Made by a program: the position numbers and the translations under genes | In this document: one piece after another, positions 35,301-43,403 of the stretch | Numbering within the stretch: position 1 is the first letter of the stretch | Layout: each line of letters begins with the position of its first letter | Source of the DNA: an uncultured Prevotellaceae bacterium | GTDB lineage: Bacteria; Bacteroidota; Bacteroidia; Bacteroidales; Bacteroidaceae | Assembly (NCBI GenBank): GCA_945865175.1 | Contig: CAMBDA010000017.1 | Location: 1 to 63,055, forward strand | Length of the DNA stretch: 63,055 nucleotides | Direction of reading: 5' to 3' | The notes under the pieces: generated by a model | Database searches by the model: none | What the model was told of the DNA's origin: nothing | The model's input: only the letters and a program-made list of their open reading frames with translations

Positions 35301-35479
35301 TGGAAGTGGAAGTGGTCAACTGCTGGCGCAACCGCCTCATCGGCGAGAAGACAATGCCTGAGAGCGAACGCTTCACGTTCCAGACAGCCACTTATCTCAA
35401 CGAGCAGTCCGAACTGCAGTCGTCGGGCCTGCTGGGACCAGTGCGTATCCTGGGATATGATTACCAGTTGTGCCCATGA
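32342..35479 (+). CDS. Exported GH106-like glycoside hydrolase (alpha-L-rhamnosidase family)
   Basis: 1045 aa with a signal peptide (WAAIATVCALPQIMHA). The N-terminal PLAVYWYWMGGNMSKEGV, EVGLFNCPGWSQSGGPW and later YYFISNQSDQPITF are typical of the large GH106-type proteins. A C-terminal beta-sandwich carbohydrate-binding-like domain (about 870-1040) contains YKTTFKVKKLPATPAYIDLG. It is probably periplasmic or outer-membrane associated and acts on rhamnosylated pectin side chains. Its stop overlaps the next start as ATGA. Confidence 0.85.
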   Translation: MRKSLAKWAAIATVCALPQIMHADDLGTMEGRFRQVPDSQPLAVYWYWMGGNMSKEGVVKDLQAMKKAGINRVQIGMIGSDQGVPQGPVRMFTDEWWDILHTMFRTAGELDIEVGLFNCPGWSQSGGPWVKPSQSMRYLATVTDTVDGPRQLTLQLPSLGKDGQDVRLLAYPLHEQGQDFTAQDPVGSATQIRLTAPVETVARSLTLYPSQAGLIEGELSVKENGQWRVVDRIVADRTNTAVNVGFVPLAPVVVSLPETRGKEFRLDVRKAGLLSRVELSAQPRVERYAEKTFAKMWPSPHPMWDAYMWRNQPVYSCDGVLQPSEVKDISHCMKADGTMEWQVPQGRWVVMRTGMLPTGAEDGPAPEEGRGLETDKMSKEHIRAHFDNYIGLILKKIPVQDRPTFRIVVEDSYETGGQNWTDHMVEDFRQAYGYDPVPYLPAFSGVVVGSQDITDRFLWDVRRLVADEVSYNYVGGLREVSNEHGLTTWLENYGHWGFPGEFLQYGSQSDEIAGEFWSFGNLGDIENRSASSCGHIYGKQKVWAESFTCGGPDFTQYPGQMKQRGDRFFTEGINATLLHLYIQQPDDRVPGFNANFGNEFNRSNTWFSQMDVFARYLKRCNYMLQQGRYVADVAYFLGEDAPKMTGVRNPEIPQGYSYDYVNTDVLMNATVEGGKLHLQSGMEYSLLVLPRIETMRPALLAKLQQLVAEGLVMMGPAPQRSPSLQDYPQADARVQQMAEEMWQVRLYPHLNMVYYGKGRIYRSGSIEQVMADLGIQADFRLSDPTLPVLFIHQTFADGDYYFISNQSDQPITFDAAFRVKGRQPELWNPLTAELRLLPSHTQLAAATRVPLVLAPYESSFVVFRKPVTETAEAGENFPQPAVVADVDGPWDVSFQEHRGGPEGVVRMDSLSDWTTSQDARIRYFSGTATYKTTFKVKKLPATPAYIDLGKVMVMARVRLNGQELGGVWTYPYQLNVAGLLRKGNNELEVEVVNCWRNRLIGEKTMPESERFTFQTATYLNEQSELQSSGLLGPVRILGYDYQLCP

Positions 35480-36642
35480 AGGTAGCGTTCGTACTGAACT
35501 CCACCGATTGCCTGAATGGTGCCACGAAGGCATTCCTTTCGCTTATGCACGGATTGTGCAGGCAGGGAGTGGAGTGCTGTGTGGTGCTGCCCGATGCGGT
35601 AGGCGTGTGCGGCACCCTGCGTGCCGAGGGTATTGCCACTTTCGTGCTGCCTTACAGGGGCTGTGTTTATCCAGCCTTGCAGACCGTACGCGACAGGTTT
35701 CTGTATCCGTTGCGTCTGGTGTGGCAACAGTGGCTCAACTATCGGGCCGTTCCCCGGTTGTCCCGGTGGCTACAGCAGCAGCATGTGGACATCGTACACA
35801 CCAATGTGGGCGTGATTCGCATCGGATTTGACGCGGCCCGCAGGCTGGGTATTCCGCACGTGTACCACATCCGTGAGTATGCCAGCCTGATAGGCTTTCA
35901 CTATTTCCCCTCTCGGAGTAGCTTCCTCTCGCAGCTTTCCTGCGGACGGTCCTATTCCATTTGTATCACACGCGACATCCAGCGTCACTATCAGCAGACG
36001 GACAATCCCCGTTCGCGGGTTGTCTATGATGCGGCCTGTCCCCATCGCGACCAGCTAACCGAAGTGCCGGATGGCGGCTATTTCCTTTGTGCCGGCAGGG
36101 TGGAGCCCACCAAGGGCGTGGACTTGCTCCTTGAGGCATACGCCAGCTATGCGCACCACACGGACACCCCGCTACCTCTCCTGATGGCCGGCAATACTAA
36201 CCGCCCCGATTACCTCAGGCGCATTAAACAGCTGGTGGCCGACCAGGGAGTGGACCGGCTGGTCTCTTTCCTGGGCCCCCGGAAAGACATAGAGCAACTG
36301 ATGCGCCAGGCTAGGGCCCTCATTGTGGCATCTGAGCATGAGGGATTTGGACTGTGCATGGCCGAGGCCATGTCGGTGGGCTGTCTGGTGATAGGGCGCG
36401 ACACAACGGGTAGCCGTGAACAAATGGACAACGGCGTGCGACTCACAGGCGAGGAGATTGCGTTGCGGTTCGGTACGGCGGCCCAGCTGGCGGCCCGTTT
36501 GCAGGAGGTGACCTGCCGCCCGGCAACGGATTTCCTGCCCATGCGGAGGCGTGCCTTCCATACGGTCAATGCCTGCTACACTCCTCAGGTGTCGGCCGAG
36601 GCAGTGTACGGGTTTTATCAGGAAATATTGAAAAATACATAG
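35476..36642 (+). CDS. Glycosyltransferase family 4 protein
   Basis: 388 aa, GT-B fold. The N-terminal VAFVLNSTDCLNGATKAFL is the acceptor domain. The donor domain has CAGRVEPTKGVDLLLEAY and the ExxxxxxxE-type motif EHEGFGLCMAEAMSVG. Such enzymes transfer activated sugars to surface glycans in the cytosol. The start at 35476 gives an ATGA overlap with the GH106 gene; a GTG six bases earlier is possible. Its coupling to a degradative gene is unusual. Confidence 0.88.
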   Translation: MKVAFVLNSTDCLNGATKAFLSLMHGLCRQGVECCVVLPDAVGVCGTLRAEGIATFVLPYRGCVYPALQTVRDRFLYPLRLVWQQWLNYRAVPRLSRWLQQQHVDIVHTNVGVIRIGFDAARRLGIPHVYHIREYASLIGFHYFPSRSSFLSQLSCGRSYSICITRDIQRHYQQTDNPRSRVVYDAACPHRDQLTEVPDGGYFLCAGRVEPTKGVDLLLEAYASYAHHTDTPLPLLMAGNTNRPDYLRRIKQLVADQGVDRLVSFLGPRKDIEQLMRQARALIVASEHEGFGLCMAEAMSVGCLVIGRDTTGSREQMDNGVRLTGEEIALRFGTAAQLAARLQEVTCRPATDFLPMRRRAFHTVNACYTPQVSAEAVYGFYQEILKNT

Positions 36643-36735
36643 TCTCAGGAGAAAGACAGTATGCTTGGACCTGAAAAAACAGCTGCTTTTTGTGAATTTT
36701 CAGGGCTAGTCCTTCACTGTTTGGATAGATTTCAT

Positions 36736-36743
36736 TATCTTTG
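36736..36743 (+). promoter_or_regulatory. -7 promoter element TATCTTTG
   Basis: Followed by CATCG, 30 bases before the oxidoreductase start at 36774. Confidence 0.6.
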
Positions 36744-36773
36744 CATCGTGTAACCCCTAAAAAACATGAAATC

Positions 36774-38285
36774 ATGGAGAAAATGACGCGAAGAGACTTT
36801 ATCAAATACAGTAGTGTGGGAGCTGCTGCCTTTATGGTGGTTCCCAATACGGTACTGGGCAAACGGTTTGGCCATGTGGCACCCAGCGACCGCCTGAACA
36901 TCGCAGGTGTGGGCGTGGGCGGTATGGGTCGTCGCAACCTCAGGAACATGAGTACGGAGAACATTGTGGCGCTTTGCGACGTGGACTGGCACTATGCGGC
37001 CAAGACTTTTGCCGACTATCCCAAGGCCAAGGTGTTCAAGGACTGGCGGGTGATGCTGGACGAAATGAGGGACAGCATCGACGCAGTGCTGGTGGCCACG
37101 CCCGACCATTCGCATGCCGTGGTGGCTGCCCATGCCATGACGTTGGGCAAGCACGTGTATGTGCAAAAGCCGTTGACCCATTCCATCTACGAGTCGCGCC
37201 TGCTCACACGGCTGGCCCAGAAATACAAGGTGGCCACGCAGATGGGCAATCAAGGCAATTCGTTCGACTGGTGCCGTCAGGTGGCCGAGTGGATATGGGC
37301 CGGCACTATCGGTGAGGTGACCGAGGTGCATGCCTGGACCGATCGCCCCATCTGGCCGCAGGGACTGATGAAGCCGTCCGACACGCCTCCATGCCCCGAC
37401 ACGCTCGACTGGAACCTCTTTATCGGTCCGGCCGAGATGAGGCCTTACCATCCCTCCTATACGCCTTGGAACTGGCGCGGATGGTATGATTTCGGTACGG
37501 GAGCCATGGGCGACATGGCCTGCCATATCATGGACCCTGTATGCTGGGCGCTGGGCATACAGTATCCTACCAGTGTGATAGCCAGTTCCACGCTGAGCAA
37601 CCTTTATTCGCCCCCTCATGCGGAGATTATCACCTACATGTTCCCCGCACGTCCCAAGAAGGGAAAAGTGAAGATGCCCGAGCTGAAGGTGGTGTGGTAC
37701 GACGGTGGCCTGATGCCGCCACGGCCTGCCGAACTCAAGGACGGGGAGATGATGGGCGACGAGAACGGCGGACTTATCTTCATCGGCACCAAGGGGAAAA
37801 TCATGACGGGATGCTATGGCATGAATCCCACCCTGCTTCCGCTCGACCGCATGAAGGACTGGAAGCAGCCCGACCCCGTATTGCCGCGCGTAAAGGGCGG
37901 AAACGGCAATATATGGGACACCAATGCGCATGAGCAGGACTGGATACGCGCCTGCAAGGAACCGGCCGACAGCCGTGTGCAGTCCTCGTCGCATTTCGGC
38001 TTCTCGGGCCCCTTCACGGAGATGGTGGACTTGGGCGTGATAGCCGTGCGCATGGCAGGCTTGTACGGCTTGCACCGCGAACTGAAGTGGGATGGCCAGG
38101 CCATGCGCTTCACCAACATCTCGGCTTCCGACAAGATGAAGATTGTGAACCATGACGAGTTTAGGGTCATCGACGGTGACCCGCGTTTCGACCGCAGGTT
38201 TGGCGAGTTCAATGCCCTGGAGGCTGCCGAGGAATGGATAAAACATACTTATCACAATGGCTTCTCGCTGCCCGAGATGCCCTAA
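36774..38285 (+). CDS. Tat-exported Gfo/Idh/MocA family oxidoreductase
   Basis: 503 aa. A twin-arginine signal (TRRDFIKYSSVGAAAFMVV) predicts folded export to the periplasm with cofactor. The Rossmann domain has IAGVGVGGMGRRN, and the usual EKP motif appears as VQKPLTHS. It probably oxidises a sugar hydroxyl, perhaps at C3, with NAD. The start at 36774 follows the promoter; Met4 is an alternative. The next gene is 19 bases away and encodes an exported isomerase-like protein. Confidence 0.88.
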   Translation: MEKMTRRDFIKYSSVGAAAFMVVPNTVLGKRFGHVAPSDRLNIAGVGVGGMGRRNLRNMSTENIVALCDVDWHYAAKTFADYPKAKVFKDWRVMLDEMRDSIDAVLVATPDHSHAVVAAHAMTLGKHVYVQKPLTHSIYESRLLTRLAQKYKVATQMGNQGNSFDWCRQVAEWIWAGTIGEVTEVHAWTDRPIWPQGLMKPSDTPPCPDTLDWNLFIGPAEMRPYHPSYTPWNWRGWYDFGTGAMGDMACHIMDPVCWALGIQYPTSVIASSTLSNLYSPPHAEIITYMFPARPKKGKVKMPELKVVWYDGGLMPPRPAELKDGEMMGDENGGLIFIGTKGKIMTGCYGMNPTLLPLDRMKDWKQPDPVLPRVKGGNGNIWDTNAHEQDWIRACKEPADSRVQSSSHFGFSGPFTEMVDLGVIAVRMAGLYGLHRELKWDGQAMRFTNISASDKMKIVNHDEFRVIDGDPRFDRRFGEFNALEAAEEWIKHTYHNGFSLPEMP

Positions 38286-38304
38286 AGGAAAGGAGACAAG
38301 GAAA

Positions 38305-39186
38305 ATGAATCTACGAATGTGCTTGCCCCTTGGGGCATTGAGGCGATGGATGGCCTGCTGCCTGGTGGGTCTGCTGGTGTTGTGTGCCGGGAACGTGCCC
38401 TTGCAGGCCGATGACGGCCACAAGGGATGGAAACTGGCCGTACAGTCGTACACCTTTCACAAGTTCTCCCTGGTGGAGACCCTGGACAAGGTGCAGCAGC
38501 TGGGTGTGCGGTATATCGAGGTCTACCCCGGCCACAGGCTGGGCGGAGAATGGGGCGACCAGGTGTTCGGCCCGGGCATGGATGCTGCCACGCAGCGTGC
38601 CGTGAGGCGGCTGGCTGCCTCCAAGGGCATACGGATTGTGGGCACGGGCGTGTTTGTGAGCGACAACAAGGAGGACTGGGAACCATTGTTCCGCTTTGCC
38701 CGCGACATGAAGATGGAGTATGTGACCTGCGAGCCCCCCTTGTCGATGTGGGACGAGGTGGAGGCATTGGCCACACGCTACAAGCTGAAGGTGGCCGTAC
38801 ACAACCATCCGCACCCGTCGGACTATTGGAAGCCGCAGTTGCTTCTCGATGCCATTTCCAGCCGTAGCCAGCGGCTGGGAGCCTGCTGTGATGTGGGGCA
38901 CTGGCGCAGAGAGGGCCTCGACCACCTGCAATGCCTGCGTCAGCTGAAGGGACGTATAGTATCGCTCCATTTCAAGGACATAGAGGCTCCCAAGGCGGGA
39001 AAGGAATGGCAGGATGATGTCATCTGGGGACAGGGTGTGCTGCAGGTTCCTGCCATGCTCGACGAATTGTCCGCCCAGGGATTCAAGGGCTATTTTGCCA
39101 TAGAGTATGAGGCCAACTGGGACAACTCGTTGCCCGACATCATGCAGTGTATCTCTTATTTCAGAAAACTGGCAAAGGGAAGGTAG
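38305..39186 (+). CDS. Exported sugar phosphate isomerase/epimerase-like TIM-barrel protein
   Basis: 293 aa with a signal peptide (WMACCLVGLLVLCAGNVPLQA). The xylose-isomerase-like barrel carries candidate metal ligands in KVAVHNHPHPSDYW, ACCDVGHWRREG and FAIEYEANW. It starts 19 bases after the oxidoreductase gene with AAGGAAA before the ATG. Exported pairs of this kind in gut Bacteroidetes have been linked to oxidation-elimination cleavage of glycosides through 3-keto sugars; that role is inferred here. Confidence 0.85.
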   Translation: MNLRMCLPLGALRRWMACCLVGLLVLCAGNVPLQADDGHKGWKLAVQSYTFHKFSLVETLDKVQQLGVRYIEVYPGHRLGGEWGDQVFGPGMDAATQRAVRRLAASKGIRIVGTGVFVSDNKEDWEPLFRFARDMKMEYVTCEPPLSMWDEVEALATRYKLKVAVHNHPHPSDYWKPQLLLDAISSRSQRLGACCDVGHWRREGLDHLQCLRQLKGRIVSLHFKDIEAPKAGKEWQDDVIWGQGVLQVPAMLDELSAQGFKGYFAIEYEANWDNSLPDIMQCISYFRKLAKGR

Positions 39187-39289
39187 TCCATCTTCTCAAG
39201 AGCGAAATGGTTTCATATCGGGACGTTGGGCCCCGTCAGTGTCACATCGCACTCCATCGCGCGCTGTGGCTGCTGACGGGGCTGCGGCT

Positions 39290-39339
39290 GTTGCAGTTAT
39301 AGGCTTCAAAATAACTGCAACAACTGCAACAACTGCAAC
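39290..39339 (+). repeat. GTTGCAG stem-loop repeat, copy 1
   Basis: GTTGCAGTTAT, loop AGGCTTCAAA, ATAACTGCAAC, then two more AACTGCAAC units. The rest of 39187-39690 holds no gene: two AAGGTTATTAA elements and GC-rich fragments that may be decayed repeats. Confidence 0.85.
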
Positions 39340-39696
39340 GCTTCCCTCGGTTTCTCTGGTTTTTAGGGGGGCATCAGACATTTCTAGTGAATATCATTTA
39401 TAGCAGTGTGGTCTGTGTATATTATCTTCGTTGCCGATAAGGTTATTAATCTTTCAGCCGTAAGGTTATTAACCTTGTCAGGAGTGTTATCATATTCTTG
39501 GACTATGAAAGTTATATCGGACTCTCTTCAGGAAAAACATCACTCCATATTTCGGATGGCCCTTATTTGTGAATGGGCCGGGCAGGACGTGGATATGGAA
39601 TTATGTGGCCCCTTTGGGGGTTGATGGCCTTCCCCGTATAAATGTTTTGATTAGAGAATACCTCGCCCTTCGGTACGCACGGTGCCCTCAACAAAA

Positions 39697-39720
39697 AAAG
39701 GATTCCCGAGGAAATCCTTT
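39697..39720 (-). terminator. Intrinsic terminator of tRNA-Lys
   Basis: AAAGGATT and AATCCTTT pair around CCCGAGGA. On the minus strand a T-run follows, directly after the tRNA 3' end. Confidence 0.75.
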
Positions 39721-39725
39721 CTTTT

Positions 39726-39801
39726 TGGTAACCCGCTCGGGGTTCGAACCCGAGACCCCTTCATTAAAAGTGAAGTGCTCTACCGACTGAGCTAGCGAGT
39801 C
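39726..39801 (-). tRNA. tRNA-Lys(TTT)
   Basis: 76 nt including an encoded CCA. The acceptor GACTCGC pairs with GCGGGTT (two G-T pairs), the D-arm contains AGCTCAGTCGGTAGAGC, the anticodon loop is CTTTTAA with stem CTTCA/TGAAG, and the T-arm is CTCGGGTTCGAACCCCGAG. Promoter TAACTTTG lies at 39848-39855 on the same strand. Confidence 0.96.
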
Positions 39802-39847
39802 AACCTTAAAATACAAGAAGATTCATGCTAATTTTGCTTAGCGGGTG

Positions 39848-39855
39848 CAAAGTTA
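39848..39855 (-). promoter_or_regulatory. -7 promoter element TAACTTTG for tRNA-Lys
   Basis: Minus-strand consensus followed by CACCC, about 46 bases before the tRNA 5' end. Confidence 0.6.
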
Positions 39856-39910
39856 CGACTTTTATTCGTATTTGCAAACGATTTGGCTTTTTTTTTCCTA
39901 AAAAAGAACG

Positions 39911-41011
39911 TTATGGACAGGTGTCATGATGGTCGGGCGGCAATTCGTCGAGTACAAGCCGCCTGTAATAGGAGAGGAGCAGTGTGGTGAGCGGAAGGGC
40001 AATGATGAGGCCAATCATTCCCAGAAGGCTGCCCCAGATGGAGAGGCTGAGAAGGATGATGGCTGGATTGAGCCCTGTGACATGTCCCATGATGCGAGGC
40101 GTGAGGTACATGTCCTGGATGAGCTGCACCACGGCAAAAACCACCAGCGCACTGAGCAGGATGAGCCAGAAGTTGCCTCCCGTATCGGCGGCCTTGAGCA
40201 GGGCCAGCAGGATGGTGGGCAGAAAGGCGATGAGCTGGAGATAGGGCACCAGATTGAGTACACCGATGAGCAGGCCAAGCCCGATGGCAAAGGGGAAGTC
40301 GATGATGAGGAAGCCGATGCAGAAGAGCACACCCACCAGAAAGGCAATGAACGCCTGGCCGCGGAAATAGGCATTCATGCCCGACTTCACGTCCTGGGCC
40401 AGCATGACGGCATAATGGCGTTTGGAGGCGGGAATGAGGCGGGGCCAGCCCTCGCTGATGTTCTCATAGTCGAGCAGGATGAAGAAGGTGTAGAGCACTA
40501 CGATGAAAAGACCGAGGAAACCCACGGCAAAGTCGATGGTGCGCGTGACCACATCCCACATCCACCACAGGATGCCCTGCGCTGCATCCACGAAACTGCT
40601 CTGGCGGGCTATCTCCACCAGCGAAGAATCGTTGAGAACCGTGTGGAGGGTCCTGTCCATGAACTCCGTCACATCGCTGCGCCCAATGGTGTTGTGGATG
40701 ACAGTGGCCAGGAGGCCCTGCAGCTTGCCAAACTCCTGGATGGTGGGCGGAAGGATGAGTGCCACCATGCCCGTGAGCACCGACAACACCAGCAGGAGCG
40801 CCACCACGATACTGACGATGCGCCCGCGAAGGTGCACCCGGTACTGGAGGAAACATACCAGCGGATAGAGCATGTAGGCCAGCAGCCAGGCCACAAAGAA
40901 GGGGAGGAGCACGGTGCTGAGCCTGTTGATGAGCATGCCGGCGGCCACTATGCACACCAGCACGATAAGACCGCGGATGAAACGGTCGAAGGTGATTTCG
41001 CGTTCAAACAT
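39911..41011 (-). CDS. AI-2E family transporter (PerM/YhhT-like)
   Basis: 366 aa inner-membrane protein with about eight membrane segments: IRGLIVLVCIVAAGMLI and LLPFFVAWLLAYMLYPLV at the N-terminus, then a soluble helical region with FGKLQGLLATVIHN, and a C-terminal helix set (NPAIILLSLSIWGSLLGMIG). The family exports small molecules or ions; few substrates are proven, and autoinducer-2 is only the historical name. It lies 38 bases after tdk on the same strand. Confidence 0.88.
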   Translation of the reverse strand: MFEREITFDRFIRGLIVLVCIVAAGMLINRLSTVLLPFFVAWLLAYMLYPLVCFLQYRVHLRGRIVSIVVALLLVLSVLTGMVALILPPTIQEFGKLQGLLATVIHNTIGRSDVTEFMDRTLHTVLNDSSLVEIARQSSFVDAAQGILWWMWDVVTRTIDFAVGFLGLFIVVLYTFFILLDYENISEGWPRLIPASKRHYAVMLAQDVKSGMNAYFRGQAFIAFLVGVLFCIGFLIIDFPFAIGLGLLIGVLNLVPYLQLIAFLPTILLALLKAADTGGNFWLILLSALVVFAVVQLIQDMYLTPRIMGHVTGLNPAIILLSLSIWGSLLGMIGLIIALPLTTLLLSYYRRLVLDELPPDHHDTCP

Positions 41012-41049
41012 ATCCTTGAAAAATTATAAGCGTGAGAGCGGACAGGGGG

Positions 41050-41637
41050 TCATGTGTGCATTTCCTGCTGGTAGCAGCAGCGGCAAAGCGGCTCGTACTC
41101 CATCTTCTCGCCCAGCATCACCTGGCGCTCGTCGTCCACAATGCGGTGGCTCACATAGGCCAGGGCACCGCAACGTACACAAATGGCGTGCACCTTGGTC
41201 ACTTCGTCGGCTATGGCCATCAGCTGGGGCATGGGGCCGAAGGGTACGCCCTTGAAGTCGAGGTCGAGTCCCGCCACAATGACACGGATGCCCTGAGCGG
41301 CCAGCTGGTTGCACACATCCACCACATTGGGACCGAAGAACTGGGCCTCGTCAATACCCACCACATCCGTGTCCTGTGCCATCAGGAGGATGCTGTCGGG
41401 CGAGTCGATAGGGGTGGAGGGGATGCTGTTCCCCTCGTGGCTCACCACATCGTCGTGGCTGTACCGTACGTCCAGTGCAGGCTTGAAAATCTCCACCCGC
41501 TGGCGTGCCAGCTGCGCGCGCCGGAGCCGCCGGATGAGTTCCTCGGTTTTGCCCGAGAACATCGAGCCGCAAATCACCTCCACGCGTCCCTGGCGGATAA
41601 GTTCTCCACCTGTATGAGTTGGTCCATTCATTTGCAT
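41050..41637 (-). CDS. tdk: Thymidine kinase
   Basis: 195 aa. It phosphorylates thymidine with ATP for dTMP salvage. The P-loop [11 protein letters not shown] is near residue 24, the DEAQFF Mg site near 97, and the structural zinc site has CVRCGALA and CRCCYQQ. A TACATTTG promoter is at 41657-41664 on the same strand. It is probably co-transcribed with the downstream transporter gene. Confidence 0.95.
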   Translation of the reverse strand: MQMNGPTHTGGELIRQGRVEVICGSMFSGKTEELIRRLRRAQLARQRVEIFKPALDVRYSHDDVVSHEGNSIPSTPIDSPDSILLMAQDTDVVGIDEAQFFGPNVVDVCNQLAAQGIRVIVAGLDLDFKGVPFGPMPQLMAIADEVTKVHAICVRCGALAYVSHRIVDDERQVMLGEKMEYEPLCRCCYQQEMHT

Positions 41638-41656
41638 GTTGTCGCTTATTTTTCGG

Positions 41657-41664
41657 CAAATGTA
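41657..41664 (-). promoter_or_regulatory. -7 promoter element TACATTTG for tdk
   Basis: Minus-strand consensus 20 bases before the tdk ATG. Confidence 0.6.
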
Positions 41665-41760
41665 CGATTTAAAACTGAAATAATGTCAAAAAAAACCACA
41701 AAAACATCATGTACCGTCAAATAATTTGCCAATCATTTGGTGGCTTAGCGATTTTATGAT

Positions 41761-41768
41761 TAAATTTG
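41761..41768 (+). promoter_or_regulatory. -7 promoter element TAAATTTG for rsmI
   Basis: It lies directly before the longer ORF start at 41766 and sets the start at 41790. Confidence 0.6.
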
Positions 41769-41789
41769 TTCCCAAATACAGACAATCGT

Positions 41790-42527
41790 ATGGGTATACT
41801 TTATATTGTGCCCACGCCCGTGGGCAATCTGGAAGACATCACCCACCGTGCCCTGCGCATCCTGCAGGAAGCCGATCTGATTCTGGCCGAGGACACGCGC
41901 ACGAGCGGTGTGCTGCTCAAGCATTTCGGCATCAAGAATGCCATGCTCTCCTACCACAAGTTCAACGAGCACCAGACCGTGGGGCGTGTGGTGGAACGGC
42001 TGTTGGCCGGCGAGACGGTGGCAGTGGTGTCGGATGCCGGCACTCCTGGAATCAGCGACCCCGGTTTTCTGGTGGCACGCGAGGCCATCAAGGCCGGGGT
42101 GGAGGTGGTGACCCTTCCCGGAGCCACGGCCTTTGTCCCTGCCCTGGTGAGCAGCGGCCTCCCCTGCGACCGGTTCTGCTTCGAGGGCTTCCTGCCACAG
42201 AAGAAAGGAAGGCAGACACGGCTCATGGCCCTGGCCGGGGAGACACGCACCATGGTCATCTACGAATCGCCGCGCCGCGTGGTGAAGACGCTCACACAGC
42301 TGGCCGAGGTGATGGGCAGCCAGCGTCAGGTGAGCGTGTGCCGGGAGATAAGCAAGGTGCATGAAGAAAGTGTGCGCGGCACGCTGGCCGAAGCCATCGC
42401 CCACTTCCAGGAGACAGAGCCCAAGGGAGAGTTTGTGATTGTGGTGGCCGGCCGCGAACCGGAGAAAGGCAGCCGTCCCAGCGAGGAAGAGGGAGAGAAG
42501 GAAACCGAAACGGACAATCATTTCTAA
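41790..42527 (+). CDS. rsmI: 16S rRNA (cytidine(1402)-2'-O)-methyltransferase RsmI
   Basis: 245 aa. It 2'-O-methylates C1402 in the ribosomal decoding centre using SAM. Tetrapyrrole-methylase fold: LYIVPTPVGNLEDIT at the N-terminus, AEDTRTSGVLLKHF, VSDAGTPGISDPG and PGATAFVPALV. The start at 41790 (MGILYIV) is supported by the promoter. The C-terminal tail is acidic. It is the first gene of a probable plus-strand run through the fumarase gene. Confidence 0.95.
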   Translation: MGILYIVPTPVGNLEDITHRALRILQEADLILAEDTRTSGVLLKHFGIKNAMLSYHKFNEHQTVGRVVERLLAGETVAVVSDAGTPGISDPGFLVAREAIKAGVEVVTLPGATAFVPALVSSGLPCDRFCFEGFLPQKKGRQTRLMALAGETRTMVIYESPRRVVKTLTQLAEVMGSQRQVSVCREISKVHEESVRGTLAEAIAHFQETEPKGEFVIVVAGREPEKGSRPSEEEGEKETETDNHF

Positions 42528-42538
42528 TATTGAAGGAT

Positions 42539-43393
42539 ATGAAGAAACTATTCATTTTGGCAATCGCGGTGCAGATATGTACCGCATGCTCGACAGACAA
42601 CAGCAAGCAAAGCGATGCTTTGCGGCAGACATGCGACTCTTTGCAGCGTGTGCTCATCGACAGAGACAGAGAACTGGACGACATCATGGGCACCTTCAAC
42701 GAGGTGCAGGAAGGCATACAGCGCATCAACGAGGCAGAGGGCCGTGTGACCATCGCTGACGGGTCGCCCGAGAGCGCCAGCAGCAAGGAGGTGATCCGCG
42801 ACAACATCGCCTTTATCCAGGAGGCCATGCAGCAGAACCGCGACATGATAGCGCAGCTCAAGGAAAAACTGCAGCGCAGCAATATCGGTGCGGAAAAACT
42901 GCGCAAGATGGTGGAGTCGCTCACCAAGGAGGTGGAACAGCAGAACCAGCGCATACAGGAGCTGGAGGCACGTCTGGCGGAAAAGGACGTGCAGATAGCC
43001 GAACAGTTGCAGCAGATAGCCGCCCTACACACCGACGTGAGCAGTCTGGATGCCGAAAACAAGGAAAAGGCACGCCAGGTGGCTGCGCAGGACAAGGAAC
43101 TGAATGCGGCATGGTTTGTCTTCGGCACAAAGGCTGAGCTCAAGGAGCAGCGCATCCTTTCGGGGGGCGAGGTGCTGAGCGACGGCAATTTCAATACCGA
43201 CTACTTCACCAAGATAGACATCCGCTATGACAAGGAGATAAAGCTCTACAGCAAGGGAGCCAAGCTGCTCACCAACCATCCTACCGACAGCTACAGGCTG
43301 GAGAAGGACAGCCAGAACCAGTATGTGCTGAACATCACCAATCCCAACAAATTCTGGGCCGCAAGCCGCTATCTGGTGATTCAAGTGAAATAA
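42539..43393 (+). CDS. Coiled-coil lipoprotein (possible Cbp1-type adhesin)
   Basis: 284 aa. The lipoprotein signal ends at VQICTAC. A long coiled coil spans about residues 25-195 (IAQLKEKLQRSNIGAEKLRK and following heptads). A C-terminal beta-like domain ends in NPNKFWAASRYLVIQVK. The start is the ATG at 42539 with AAGGAT before it. Size and layout resemble proteins annotated as Cbp1-family collagen-binding adhesins in Bacteroides; adhesion is not shown here. It lies 11 bases after rsmI. Confidence 0.7.
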   Translation: MKKLFILAIAVQICTACSTDNSKQSDALRQTCDSLQRVLIDRDRELDDIMGTFNEVQEGIQRINEAEGRVTIADGSPESASSKEVIRDNIAFIQEAMQQNRDMIAQLKEKLQRSNIGAEKLRKMVESLTKEVEQQNQRIQELEARLAEKDVQIAEQLQQIAALHTDVSSLDAENKEKARQVAAQDKELNAAWFVFGTKAELKEQRILSGGEVLSDGNFNTDYFTKIDIRYDKEIKLYSKGAKLLTNHPTDSYRLEKDSQNQYVLNITNPNKFWAASRYLVIQVK

Positions 43394-43403
43394 AAGGAGG
43401 GCG

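Noticed and set aside
32813..35533. 906-aa ORF antisense to the GH106 gene, and similar long antisense ORFs opposite metK-upstream lipoprotein, alaS, CoA-transferase and Gfo/Idh genes
   Set aside because: Their sequences are rich in His, Gly, Val and Ala with no family motif, and they lie exactly opposite clear genes. They are by-products of codon use in GC-rich DNA.
39290..39339. CRISPR array
   Set aside because: The 9-mers are contiguous with no spacers, and no cas genes are present in the window.
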